A stretch of DNA of 64,000 nt, from positions 1-64,000 of the forward strand of contig CAVBQS010000010.1 of assembly GCA_963597615.1 (NCBI GenBank), given 5' to 3'. Made by a program: the position numbers and the translations under genes. Of this stretch, positions 1 through 8,097 are shown in pieces. The stretch's first letter is position 1; every line of letters begins with the position of its first letter. This DNA comes from CAKRJP01 sp963597615 (GTDB lineage Bacteria; Bacillota; Clostridia; Lachnospirales; Lachnospiraceae). Under the pieces are notes generated by a model, which did no database searches, had not been told where the DNA came from, and saw only the letters and a program-made list of their open reading frames with translations.

Positions 1-91
1 TTTGGTTATTATAGGTTGTTCAACCTTCCGTGTCCATAGCTATATACTAACACCATTCAGGAAATCGCAAAACCAAAAAACTAACTATATA

Positions 92-110
92 AGTCGGGAA
101 TTCCCCGGCT
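92..110. terminator. Small G+C stem-loop, possible terminator at the element edge
   Basis: AGTCGGG (92-98) can pair with CCCGGCT (104-110) across a 5-nt loop, with one G-T pair. It is followed by a short T-rich stretch (TTTAATTCT) and preceded by an A-rich run. It could end transcription of a gene lying left of the window, just before the excisionase-like gene. The T tract is weak, so the call is tentative. Bases 1-91 hold nothing I can identify. Confidence 0.4.
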
Positions 111-143
111 TTAATTCTGCCCTTTGACGAAAAGGAGAACAAC

Positions 144-320
144 ATGAAAAAAGTATATTCCGTTAATGATGTAAAAGAAATCCTAGGATTAAGTGAAAAC
201 AAGGCTTATGCCTTTATTAAAGAGTGTTATGAAAAACAAGAACCTTTTCGAGTTATAAGAATCGGTAGAGAATATAAAATTCCCATTATTTCCTTCACCA
301 AATGGTTGGAAGGAGAATAG
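144..320 (+). CDS. Excisionase-like small helix-turn-helix DNA-binding protein
   Basis: A 58-residue protein starting at ATG 144, behind the ribosome site AAAGGAG. The N-terminus (MKKVYSVNDVKEILGLSENK) is typical of the excisionase / MerR-type HTH_17 fold: a short beta strand, then a helix-turn-helix with the LGLS turn. The C-terminal half (RVIRIGREYKIPIISFTKWL) matches the wing and the 'R-G-x-x-Y-x-I-P' signature of the same family. Such proteins bend DNA at attachment sites to steer integrases toward excision, or act as small regulators. Its place 88 bp upstream of two tandem integrases supports an Xis role. The role is inferred; the fold assignment is stronger than the function. Confidence 0.75.
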   Translation: MKKVYSVNDVKEILGLSENKAYAFIKECYEKQEPFRVIRIGREYKIPIISFTKWLEGE

Positions 321-407
321 CAAGCATATTGCCAAGAGGAGAAAAGTTGAATATAATAATCACCGAAGAGTGAAATCCTCTTGTTGATTAAAACAAGGAG
401 GAAAACA

Positions 408-1595
408 ATGGAACCATTAATATACTGCAACAATGAAACATGGAGTATAAAAGTTAAGGAGGTAGATTTAAAAAAATCTATAATCATTTACACCACATAT
501 GATAATTTTCCAACAAAAGAAGTGGCAGAGATTGTATACAATGCAAAAATGGATCAGTTCCAAAAGGAAATGGATCGATTAAGGAAGATCTCTAATGTTA
601 AATATACCTTAAGTACTTATCTTACTTACTGGTACGAAGAAGTCTTTAGCAAACGAACCTCTTCCAAAGGATATCTGGCTGCAATTGAGTGGACGGTTAC
701 AAAACTTATCATTCCTAATATTACCCAAGACCGCCTAATGTCCGATGTAACACCTGCATATGTCAATCAAATTTTGAAAAAGTGTAGTCTACTGCCGTAC
801 ACAACATCAGGAACTATGTGTAAGAAGGCGTTAAAACTTGCATTAAAGTCAGCTGTTGCCGAAAATGTTTTGAGCAGATTTGATTTTGAGGATTTGGACT
901 CATATCCGGCTACTCCTCCAAAATATGTGAAATATTCAGAGGAAAATCTGAAACTATTCCTATCTGCTGCCAAAATATCCCATACCCATTATCTTGAGAT
1001 CCTTTTATGTCTTTTAGCCGGGCTACGAATTGGGGAGGTTCGGGGACTTGATTTCTCTAACGTGGACTTTTCCAAACAGACGATAACGGTATGTCAACAG
1101 ATTTCTGAGGATGTTAAGGAATATATTGGGGATCGTAAGGCAACCATTGATGATTTTGTAAAGGCTCCAAAAACGGAATCCAGTTATTGAACTTTAAAGG
1201 TTCCAGACGTAATAATGGAAGAATTGTCATTAAGAAAAGAATACAATAAACACTATTTTTATAATCATAACGTAGATCAGACATGGAATAATTACGTTTG
1301 CATTGGGAAAAACGGGCAGATCAAGCATTCCAACACAGTTTCAGAGGCTTGCAAGACTATATGCAGAACGAATGGATTACCGCTAATAACCTGTCACGGG
1401 TTGCGGCACATGTGTGCTACGATTCTTCTGGAATCCGGCATGAAATTGGAAGACATTAGTCACATCCTAGGTCACAAATTTACAGCGACCACTTTTGATA
1501 TTTATTGTGGGGAAATGTGCGGAAGTGAAGCAATTAGGAATCTTACGGAATGTCTGGACCCGATCTATCACGAAAGACAGGTGGTGGGCCTGTGA
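408..1595 (+). pseudogene. Tyrosine integrase interrupted by one in-frame TGA
   Basis: Two ORFs lie in the same reading frame, separated only by TGA at 1188-1190. Read through, they give one 395-codon tyrosine recombinase. ATG 408 follows a strong AAGGAGG (395-401). The upstream part holds the N-terminal SAM-like DNA-binding domain and the first catalytic arginine (GLRIGEVRGLDF). The downstream part holds HGLRH, the LGHK histidine and the candidate nucleophile in FDIYC. The residues around the stop, APKTESSY-stop-TLKVPD, match the family's PKT-x-S-x-R-T-(I/L)-x-(I/V)-P hairpin, so the stop sits where arginine is expected. CGA to TGA is a single transition. The ATG at 1215 has no visible ribosome site. 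The gene is therefore probably inactivated recently, unless TGA is read through. Confidence 0.82.
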
Positions 1596-2887
1596 ATGTA
1601 AAGGAATTTGAACGTCCACCTTGTGATAAACGTTTCTTTTGCACAACAGTCGAATCTTGGAATTTTCGTGATACCATTACGGAGGATCATGGAAAGTATT
1701 GTGTTCGATATACCATAACCTTTAAGGATGGGCATACAGAAACTAGGCAAAAGGGGGGCTTTAAAACAAAGAAAGAAGCTCTAAGTGCTAAAGATTTCCT
1801 AATCATAGAACTTGCCAATCATAATTACATCCCATATAGTTTTAGAATGTCAGAGTTTTACGACTATTGGCTCTATTATTATATGGTGGATGATCGAAAG
1901 ATTGCATACAACACGTTTGTCAGCTATCGAAACCTGGTGGAACAGATGTTCATTTATATGGAGCAAAATCCATATATCAACAATGTTACAAGTGAAGATT
2001 TGATACAGGTGTTAAAGGAATACCCAACAAAGCATTTAAGGAAACAAGCCTATTCTATGTTATCCAGTTCCTTTCAATATGCAAAAGCAAACCATATTAT
2101 TCAAACCAATCATGCTAAAACAGCAATACAGATTGTAAAGTATCAATTAAGAGAGAGTTGTAAGGCTCCCAAAAGAACGGCCTTTACGCTAGATGAGCTG
2201 ATTACGATACTTCTCACCTGTCAAAAGACGAAACCGGATTTATATCTGCTCTTACTGATGTCTGTTACAACCGGAACAAGGATTTCGGAAACATTAGGGC
2301 TTTGTTACAGCGATATTGATTTCGTCCAAAAAAATGTTGTTATTACCCACCAGTTGGGCCGAAAAATTGATACATCTAATCCAGACACAAGACTGGAACG
2401 AGTAAAAGTAAAGACTTCAAATGGAATTCGAACGATTCCTCTTCCGGAATTTGTTCTTGATGAAGTAGTTCTCAAGAAAGTAAAGCACGATTATGACAAG
2501 GAACATGATCCATTGTTTCTTAAAGATTCAGACTATATCTTTACAAGAGAACACGGCTATCCAATGCCTCGTAACCAGAATATTGCTCTAAAGCGAATAT
2601 TAAAGGCCGCAGGCTTTGATTCCACGAAGTATACCTGGCATGATCTACGACACAGTTATGCAACCGTATTAAAGGACTCGGATATTAATTTAAAAGCAAT
2701 CTCAAGGGCATTAGGTCACGGCTCAAAGGAATTTACCGATGATGTATATATTGACCATCACGAACATTCCACGGTTTATGACCCTTCGGTCATAATGAAC
2801 CAATTCTTCGAAAGGATTATTGGCCCAAAGGAATCGGAAACCTACGACCTATCGGGGGTGAACCTTTCTAATATCCTGGATGAATAA
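1592..2887 (+). CDS. Tyrosine-type site-specific integrase, intact second copy
   Basis: A recombinase of about 431 residues. The chosen start is GTG 1592, whose GTGA overlaps the stop of the broken upstream integrase, with AGGTGG about 8 bases before it. An in-frame ATG at 1550 is possible but lies deeper inside the upstream gene. All catalytic elements are visible: arginine in TGTRISETLGL, HDLRH, the histidine in LGHGS, and tyrosine in DDVYIDH. The N-terminal 60 residues look like the arm-binding beta domain of Tn916-type integrases (YCVRYTITFKDGHTE, then FKTKKEALSAKDF). Its 3' end points at the housekeeping genes, as expected for an integrase at the edge of its element. It is only distantly similar to the upstream integrase, so the pair is not a recent duplication. 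Confidence 0.9.
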   Translation: MNVKEFERPPCDKRFFCTTVESWNFRDTITEDHGKYCVRYTITFKDGHTETRQKGGFKTKKEALSAKDFLIIELANHNYIPYSFRMSEFYDYWLYYYMVDDRKIAYNTFVSYRNLVEQMFIYMEQNPYINNVTSEDLIQVLKEYPTKHLRKQAYSMLSSSFQYAKANHIIQTNHAKTAIQIVKYQLRESCKAPKRTAFTLDELITILLTCQKTKPDLYLLLLMSVTTGTRISETLGLCYSDIDFVQKNVVITHQLGRKIDTSNPDTRLERVKVKTSNGIRTIPLPEFVLDEVVLKKVKHDYDKEHDPLFLKDSDYIFTREHGYPMPRNQNIALKRILKAAGFDSTKYTWHDLRHSYATVLKDSDINLKAISRALGHGSKEFTDDVYIDHHEHSTVYDPSVIMNQFFERIIGPKESETYDLSGVNLSNILDE

Positions 2888-2910
2888 TTATTCATTCCAC
2901 ATGAATAAAA
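2880..2910. repeat. Perfect 16-bp palindrome plus a repeated half-site after the integrase
   Basis: ATGAATAATTATTCAT (2880-2895) is a perfect palindrome spanning the integrase stop codon. The half-site ATGAATAA recurs at 2901. Together with the G/C-block repeats at about 3031-3085 (GGCCCAAAAA, AGGGCAAAAAATCCCT, GGCCCCAAAAA) this AT-rich stretch is a plausible place for integrase arm sites or an attachment core. No attachment core can be proven because the other element end is outside the window. Confidence 0.35.
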
Positions 2911-2935
2911 AATATCTCGTAAAAACCCTTTACTT

Positions 2936-2964
2936 TTGCTTTTATTCCCTAGTATCCTTAAAAT
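2936..2964 (+). promoter_or_regulatory. Weak candidate sigma-A promoter before the radical SAM gene
   Basis: TTGCTT (2936-2941), a 17-base spacer, and TAAAAT (2959-2964). The -10 matches consensus at five of six bases but the -35 only at three. It would give a long leader of about 185 bases, whose G/C-block repeats (3031-3085) have no other explanation that I can see. Confidence is low. Confidence 0.3.
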
Positions 2965-3155
2965 ACATTAAGTATTCCCTTTTATCATTATCTATTTAGA
3001 AAAAAATGAATTTGTTGTAAATCTCAAAAATCGGCCCAAAAAACACTAAAAATAGGGCAAAAAATCCCTAATTTTGGCCCCAAAAATTCCTCAAAAATCC
3101 CAATTTAAGAGGAACAAATGTTTTGTCTAAAACAGACAAAAAACAAGGAGAAATA

Positions 3156-5021
3156 ATGAGAAAACTAGCGTTAAATGATGCAATATTACTAAAAATCGAG
3201 AAGCCAGCCCGCTATATCGGGGGTGAGGTAAACTCGGTGATGAAGGACAAAAATAAGGTGTCTATCAGGTTCGCCATGTGCTTCCCGGACGTTTATGAGA
3301 TTGGTATGTCTCACTTAGGAATTCAGATCCTTTATGATATGTTTAACCGACGAGAAGATGTCTGGTGTGAGAGAGTATATTCTCCATGGACTGATTTGGA
3401 TCAGATTATGAGAGAAGAGCACATCCCTCTTTTTGCTTTGGAATCCCAGGACCCAGTGAAGAATTTTGACTTTTTAGGAATCACGCTACAATACGAGATG
3501 TGCTACACCAATATTTTGCAGATTTTAGATCTTAGTGGCATTCCCATTCATAGCAAGGATCGAACAGAAGAGGATCCGATTGTAATCGGGGGAGGTCCCT
3601 GCACCTATAATCCAGAGCCTTTGGCGGATTTTTTTGATTTAATCTATATGGGTGAGGGTGAAACAGTTTATGATCAGCTCCTTGATGCCTATAAAAAGAA
3701 TAAAGAAGAGGGTGGTTCTAGAAAGGACTACTTGGAAAAAGCTGCGGAAATTGAAGGTATTTATGTTCCTTCCTTCTATGAAGTAACTTATAAGGAAGAT
3801 GGAACCATAAAAAAATTCTATCCAATTAACTCTCATGCACAGGAGACCATAAAAAAACAGTTGGTTTTAGATATGACAGAAGCCTGTTATCCGGAGAAGC
3901 CAGTAGTGCCTTTTATTAAGGTTACTCAGGACAGAGTGGTGTTGGAAATTCAAAGAGGATGTATTCGTGGCTGTAGATTCTGTCAGGCTGGTATGCTTTA
4001 CCGTCCTACGAGAGAAAGAGACGTTTCGGTCCTCAAAGAATATGCCTATAAGATGTTAAAGAATACAGGTCATGAGGAAATTTCTCTTAGTTCCCTTAGT
4101 TCCAGCGATTATAGCAGCTTGAAAGAATTGGTTAACTTTTTGATTGATGAGTTTAAGGACAAAGGGATTAACATTTCTCTTCCTTCTCTTCGAATTGATG
4201 CCTTTTCCTTAGATGTTATGGAGCGGGTGCAGGATGTAAGAAAGAGCAGTCTTACATTTGCTCCAGAGGCTGGTTCTCAACGTATGCGAAATGTAATCAA
4301 CAAAGGTCTCACAGAGGATGATATTTTAAATGGTGCAGCCCAGGCCTTTGCCGGTGGCTGGAATAAGGTGAAGCTATATTTTATGCTAGGCCTTCCTACA
4401 GAGACGGAAGAGGATATTAAGGAAATTGCTATTTTAGCTGATAAGGTTGCAAGAAAATACTATGAAATTCCAAAAGATCAAAGGAATGGAAAGTGCCAGA
4501 TTACTTCCAGCACTTCTTTCTTTATTCCAAAGCCTTTTACCCCCTTTCAGTGGGCTAGAATGTATAGGGGAGAGGAATATATTGCCAAAGCAGCTACAGT
4601 AAAACATACCTTTAACGAGCAGTTGAATCGTAAGAGTCTTCGTTATCAGTGGCATGATGTGGAGGTTTCTGTTCTTGAGGGGGTATTTGCAAGGGGAGAC
4701 CGAAAAGTTGGAGCAGTTATTGAGGAGGCCTATCGTATGGGATGCATCTATGACTCCTGGTCTGATTGTTTTGATAATGATAAATGGATGCAAGCTTTTG
4801 AAAATACTGGGGTCAGCATTGATTTTTATAATTACCGAGACCGTTCCCTAGACGAAATTTTGCCATGGGATTATATTGATATAGGAGTGACAAAAGCATT
4901 TCTAAAGAGAGAATGGGAAAATGCCATGGCAGCAACTGTAACTCCCAACTGCCGCATGAAATGTTCTGGTTGCGGTGTAGCAAAATGGAAAAGAGGTGTC
5001 TGTGTTGAAAGCAAGAATTAA
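3156..5021 (+). CDS. B12-binding-domain radical SAM protein (TIGR03960 family)
   Basis: About 621 residues. ATG 3156 follows AAGGAG; an in-frame TTG 33 bases upstream lacks a good site. The first 250 residues form a B12-binding-like Rossmann region (FPDVYEIGMSHLGIQILYD; VIGGGPCTYNPEPLADF). The radical SAM core follows, with the CxxxCxxC cluster motif at residues 269-276 (RGCIRGCRFC). The C-terminus carries a further cysteine group (CRMKCSGCGVAKW) that could hold a second cluster or metal. The family is usually fused to or paired with the DUF2344 protein encoded next, as here. In many Clostridia the pair lies just upstream of RNase G and rplU. The substrate is unknown to me; a role in RNA or ribosome modification is only a contextual guess. 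Confidence 0.88.
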   Translation: MRKLALNDAILLKIEKPARYIGGEVNSVMKDKNKVSIRFAMCFPDVYEIGMSHLGIQILYDMFNRREDVWCERVYSPWTDLDQIMREEHIPLFALESQDPVKNFDFLGITLQYEMCYTNILQILDLSGIPIHSKDRTEEDPIVIGGGPCTYNPEPLADFFDLIYMGEGETVYDQLLDAYKKNKEEGGSRKDYLEKAAEIEGIYVPSFYEVTYKEDGTIKKFYPINSHAQETIKKQLVLDMTEACYPEKPVVPFIKVTQDRVVLEIQRGCIRGCRFCQAGMLYRPTRERDVSVLKEYAYKMLKNTGHEEISLSSLSSSDYSSLKELVNFLIDEFKDKGINISLPSLRIDAFSLDVMERVQDVRKSSLTFAPEAGSQRMRNVINKGLTEDDILNGAAQAFAGGWNKVKLYFMLGLPTETEEDIKEIAILADKVARKYYEIPKDQRNGKCQITSSTSFFIPKPFTPFQWARMYRGEEYIAKAATVKHTFNEQLNRKSLRYQWHDVEVSVLEGVFARGDRKVGAVIEEAYRMGCIYDSWSDCFDNDKWMQAFENTGVSIDFYNYRDRSLDEILPWDYIDIGVTKAFLKREWENAMAATVTPNCRMKCSGCGVAKWKRGVCVESKN

Positions 5022-5715
5022 ATTTAAGAAAAATGGCACCATGAAATTTATTGGACACTTAGATGTGATGCGCTATTTTCAAAAGGCCATGCGAAGAGCA
5101 GAGATTCCAATCGCCTTTACAAAAGGATTTAGCCCCCATATGATCATGTCCTTTGCCCAGCCTTTGGGAATAGGCCTAACCAGTGATGGGGAATATTTTG
5201 ATATTGAAGTAGAAGAATATATTGATCCAGAAGAAGCCATTAAGCGCTTAAATGAAACTATGGTAGAGGGCATGGAAGTATCAAACTTTGTGTACATTTC
5301 TGATAATAAAAAATTAAGCGGAATGACTATTACAGCTGCTGCGGATTATCATGTCTATCCCTTGCTCTCAATAAAAAGTTCTGAGGACCGTTTAAAAATT
5401 CCGGAAGAATGGTCAGAAAAAATCGCTGATTTTATGAAGCAAGAAGAAATCATTGTTTTAAAGAAGACAAAAAAGAGTGAAAAAGAAGTCAATATCCGTC
5501 ATATGATCTATGATATGAGGGTGGATGGCGATGCTGTTTATTTATACCTGGCCACTGGAAGTGAGCAAAACTTAAAGCCGGACCTAGTAATGGAAACATT
5601 TTTACAGTTTATTGGAGAAGAAATTCCTATGCACTATCATAGATTGGATGTTTATGCTAGAAATGAACAGGGTAAGCTAGCTCCTTTGGATGCTTTTGTG
5701 GAGGAAGTAGATTAA
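5002..5715 (+). CDS. TIGR03936 / DUF2344 radical SAM-associated protein
   Basis: About 237 residues, overlapping the end of the radical SAM gene by 20 bases. GTG 5002 was chosen because AAGAGG (4991-4996) is suitably spaced; TTG 5005 and GTG 4996 are alternatives. The N-terminal signature (KFIGHLDVMRYFQKAMRRA, then the S-P-H block in FSPHMIMSFAQPLGIG) is diagnostic of DUF2344. This domain is fused to the radical SAM protein in some bacteria, which implies a physical partnership. No catalytic motif is evident, so it may bind the substrate or supply specificity. Translational overlap indicates fixed stoichiometry with its partner. The biochemical function is not established, to my knowledge. 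Confidence 0.85.
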   Translation: MLKARIKFKKNGTMKFIGHLDVMRYFQKAMRRAEIPIAFTKGFSPHMIMSFAQPLGIGLTSDGEYFDIEVEEYIDPEEAIKRLNETMVEGMEVSNFVYISDNKKLSGMTITAAADYHVYPLLSIKSSEDRLKIPEEWSEKIADFMKQEEIIVLKKTKKSEKEVNIRHMIYDMRVDGDAVYLYLATGSEQNLKPDLVMETFLQFIGEEIPMHYHRLDVYARNEQGKLAPLDAFVEEVD

Positions 5716-5716
5716 G

Positions 5717-6196
5717 ATGAGTAAGAAAGAAGTAAAGACAAACGCAATGCGGATTTTAGATCGCATGAAAATTCCTTATGAATATGAAACCTATGAATGC
5801 GATGAATTTACCGATGGAATTGAGACAGCAGACAAGTTAGGTTATGATCACAAATTGGTATTTAAGACCTTAGTGACCACAGGAAAAAGTGGGGAACACT
5901 ATGTGTTTGTCATTCCTATTGAAGAGGAAATTGATTTAAAAAAAGCTGCCAAAGTTGTGGGAGAAAAATCTTTGGAAATGCTTCCTTTAAAGGAATTAAC
6001 AAAGACCACAGGATATGTCCGGGGAGGATGTACTTCTATTGGTATGAAGAAAAATTTTCCCACCATCATTCATGAATCAGCCCAGGATCTAGAATATATG
6101 CATATCAGTGGTGGTAAGCTTGGAATGCAGTTAAAATTAGCACCAGCTGATCTTTTAAAGGCTGCAAATGGTAAATTTGCTGATGTAATCAAGTGA
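5717..6196 (+). CDS. ybaK: Cys-tRNA(Pro)/Cys-tRNA(Cys) deacylase, YbaK family
   Basis: 159 residues, beginning right after the previous stop. The pattern KTNAMRILDRMKIPYEYETY, the lysine in HKLVFKTLV and the GGCTSIGMKK loop match the bacterial YbaK/EbsC deacylases. These hydrolyse Cys-tRNA(Pro) made by mischarging prolyl-tRNA synthetase, acting in trans with thiol-based chemistry. Length is normal for the family. Its position as third gene of the radical SAM cluster suggests co-transcription. Nothing abnormal is seen. Confidence 0.9.
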   Translation: MSKKEVKTNAMRILDRMKIPYEYETYECDEFTDGIETADKLGYDHKLVFKTLVTTGKSGEHYVFVIPIEEEIDLKKAAKVVGEKSLEMLPLKELTKTTGYVRGGCTSIGMKKNFPTIIHESAQDLEYMHISGGKLGMQLKLAPADLLKAANGKFADVIK

Positions 6197-6225
6197 TCCC
6201 CTGGAAATTTCCGTAAGAATTAGGA

Positions 6226-6254
6226 TTGATGAATATATAAAAATAGTATATGAT
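6226..6254 (+). promoter_or_regulatory. Sigma-A promoter for aspartate kinase
   Basis: TTGATG (6226-6231), a 17-base spacer, and TATGAT (6249-6254): four of six and five of six consensus bases. The predicted start lies near 6261, leaving a short leader of about 47 bases before the ATG at 6308. That leader is too short for a lysine riboswitch. Confidence 0.6.
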
Positions 6255-6307
6255 ACTAAGCAGGTTTGTAATACCTTGTTATGAATGGTAGATGAAGGAG
6301 TAAAAAG

Positions 6308-7627
6308 ATGAGTAAAGTTGTAAAATTCGGCGGTAGCTCTTTGGCAAGTGCAAAGCAGTTTCAGAAGGTTGGCAAGATTATCAAAAGTGATGCTTCTAGA
6401 AGATATGTAGTACCTTCTGCACCTGGAAAGCGTTTTTCAGAGGATACGAAAGTTACCGATATGTTATATAGTTGCTATGGTCTTGCTTTACAGGGAAGAG
6501 ATTTTACCAAGGAAATGACAGCTATTAAAGCAAGATATGATGAAATCATTGAAGGCTTAGGACTCACCGTTACTTTAGATGAGGAATTTAAAACCATCAG
6601 CCAGAATTTCTGTGGTAAGATTGGCAGAGACTATGCAGCCTCTAGAGGAGAGTACTTAAATGGTATTCTCATGGCAAATTATTTGGGATTTGAATTTGTA
6701 GATGCAGCAGACTATATTAAATTCGATGAGTCAGGAAATTTTGATGCAGTGACTACCCATCAACTTCTGTCAGCAAAACTTGCAGAGACAGAAGCTGCAG
6801 TTATCCCGGGATTTTATGGTTCTACACCAGATGGAAAGGTTAAGACCTTCTCCCGTGGTGGTTCTGATGTGACAGGATCCATTGTTGCCAAGGCTGTCCA
6901 TGCAGATATGTATGAGAACTGGACCGATGTATCTGGATTCTTAATTGCAGATCCAAGAATTATCAAAAATCCTAAGGCCATTGATACCATTACCTACCGT
7001 GAACTTCGAGAGCTTTCTTACATGGGAGCGTCTGTTCTTCATGAGGATGCCATCTTCCCGGTTCGTAAGGAGGGAATTCCAATCAATATCCGCAATACCA
7101 ATGCACCGGAAGATAAGGGTACATTGATTGTGGAGGATACCTGCAGAAAACCAAGATTTGTTATTACCGGAATTGCAGGAAAGAAAGATTTTGCTTCTAT
7201 TACTATAGAGAAAGCAATGATGAATTCAGAGATTGGTTTCTGTAAGCGCGTATTGGAAGTTTTTGACGAGAATCATATTTCCATTGAACATATGCCTTCC
7301 GGAATTGATACCATGACCATTTTCGTTCATCAAGATGAATTTGAAGAGAAGGAACAGGATGTTATCGCAGGAATCCACCGGGCAGTAGAGCCGGATTTCT
7401 TGGAACTTGAGTCAGACTTGGCCTTGATTGCTGTTGTAGGACGAGGAATGAGAGCAACCAGAGGAACTTCTGGACGTATTTTCTCAGCCCTTGCCCATGC
7501 AAATGTAAATGTAAAGATGATTGATCAGGGATCTAGTGAGTTAAATATTATCATTGGTGTGAGAAATCATGATTTTGATAATGCTATTAAGGCAATTTAC
7601 GATATTTTCGTGAATATTATGCTGTAA
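6308..7627 (+). CDS. lysC: Aspartate kinase
   Basis: 439 residues, starting at ATG 6308 after GAAGGAG. It phosphorylates aspartate, the first step toward lysine, threonine, methionine and diaminopimelate for peptidoglycan. The kinase N-terminus KFGGSSLA is clear, as are SRGGSDVTG and the aspartate-binding region TDVSGFLIADPRI. Two C-terminal ACT domains (about residues 295-439) suggest feedback control; the second contains VVGRGMRATRGTSGRIFSAL and the ligand-type segment MIDQGSSELNIIIGV. It has its own promoter and stands alone rather than in a lysine operon. The fit to the single-polypeptide class with regulatory ACT repeats is good. Which amino acid inhibits it cannot be read from the sequence. 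Confidence 0.93.
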   Translation: MSKVVKFGGSSLASAKQFQKVGKIIKSDASRRYVVPSAPGKRFSEDTKVTDMLYSCYGLALQGRDFTKEMTAIKARYDEIIEGLGLTVTLDEEFKTISQNFCGKIGRDYAASRGEYLNGILMANYLGFEFVDAADYIKFDESGNFDAVTTHQLLSAKLAETEAAVIPGFYGSTPDGKVKTFSRGGSDVTGSIVAKAVHADMYENWTDVSGFLIADPRIIKNPKAIDTITYRELRELSYMGASVLHEDAIFPVRKEGIPINIRNTNAPEDKGTLIVEDTCRKPRFVITGIAGKKDFASITIEKAMMNSEIGFCKRVLEVFDENHISIEHMPSGIDTMTIFVHQDEFEEKEQDVIAGIHRAVEPDFLELESDLALIAVVGRGMRATRGTSGRIFSALAHANVNVKMIDQGSSELNIIIGVRNHDFDNAIKAIYDIFVNIML

Positions 7628-7651
7628 GAAAAAATAAAAACAAAAAATATG

Positions 7652-7681
7652 CAGGAATCCATTGACCTAGATGGATTCCTG
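7652..7681. terminator. 11-bp perfect hairpin after lysC, overlapping the rplU promoter
   Basis: CAGGAATCCAT (7652-7662) and ATGGATTCCTG (7671-7681) form a perfect 11-bp stem with an 8-nt loop. The plus-strand U tract is poor (TGTTACTATTT), while the opposite strand would carry a rich one. It probably ends the lysC transcript. The -35 of the next promoter lies in its loop and right arm. Confidence 0.6.
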
Positions 7682-7690
7682 TGTTACTAT
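7662..7690 (+). promoter_or_regulatory. Extended -10 sigma-A promoter for the rplU operon
   Basis: TTGACC (7662-7667), a 17-base spacer and TACTAT (7685-7690), preceded by the extended -10 element TGT. Transcription should begin near 7697, immediately before the L21 leader structure. The promoter is nested inside the preceding hairpin. Confidence 0.7.
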
Positions 7691-7696
7691 TTATGA

Positions 7697-7770
7697 GTAT
7701 GCCGCACAGCGAGGTGATAAGTTCGTATTTTGCGACACCGTAGCTGGCGAGTAATGATAATAGGAGGTGC
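7697..7770 (+). ncRNA. L21 leader RNA (ribosomal protein autoregulatory leader)
   Basis: The leader between the promoter and rplU folds into nested stems: CGC(A)CAGC (7703-7710) pairs with GCTGGCG (7743-7749), and GGTG (7713-7716) with CACC (7736-7739). A short purine-rich tail holds the AGGAGG site at 7762-7767. Position, size and stem arrangement fit the Firmicutes L21 leader family, in which excess ribosomal protein is thought to lower expression of its own operon. A covariance-model search was not possible here. Confidence 0.7.
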
Positions 7771-7773
7771 CAT

Positions 7774-8082
7774 ATGTACGCAATTATAGCAACAGGTGGT
7801 AAACAGTACAAAGTAGCCGAAGGCGATATCATTAGAGTAGAAAAGCTTGGTGTAGAAGCCGGAGAGACTTATACATTCGACCAGGTGCTTGCAGTAAGTG
7901 ACAACGGATTAAAGGTTGGTAACCCTACAGTTGAGGGTGCAACAGTTGAGGCTTCTGTAGTTGAGAACGGTAAAGCAAAGAAAGTTATCGTTTACAAGTA
8001 CAAGAGAAAGACTGGATACCACAAGAAGAACGGTCACAGACAGCAGTATACAGCAGTTAAGATCGAAAAGATTAATGCATAA
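7774..8082 (+). CDS. rplU: 50S ribosomal protein L21
   Basis: 102 residues, the usual length. It starts MYAIIATGGKQYKVAEGDII and ends with the RNA-binding segment YKYKRKTGYHKKNGHRQQYT, both characteristic of bL21, a 23S rRNA-binding protein of the large subunit. It is the first gene of the classical rplU-prp-rpmA-obgE operon and lies behind an L21-type leader that probably controls it. AGGAGG is ideally spaced before the ATG. Confidence 0.98.
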   Translation: MYAIIATGGKQYKVAEGDIIRVEKLGVEAGETYTFDQVLAVSDNGLKVGNPTVEGATVEASVVENGKAKKVIVYKYKRKTGYHKKNGHRQQYTAVKIEKINA

Positions 8083-8097
8083 TTTGGAGTATTTCCA

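Noticed and set aside
2..127. Open frame running from the left edge to TGA at 125-127
   Set aside because: Only about 41 codons, with no recognisable protein motif, and it runs through the G+C stem-loop at 92-110. It may be the end of a gene lying left of the window, but nothing supports it.
6261..6307. Lysine riboswitch before aspartate kinase
   Set aside because: The leader is under 50 bases; the lysine riboswitch needs more than 150, and none of its helices are visible.
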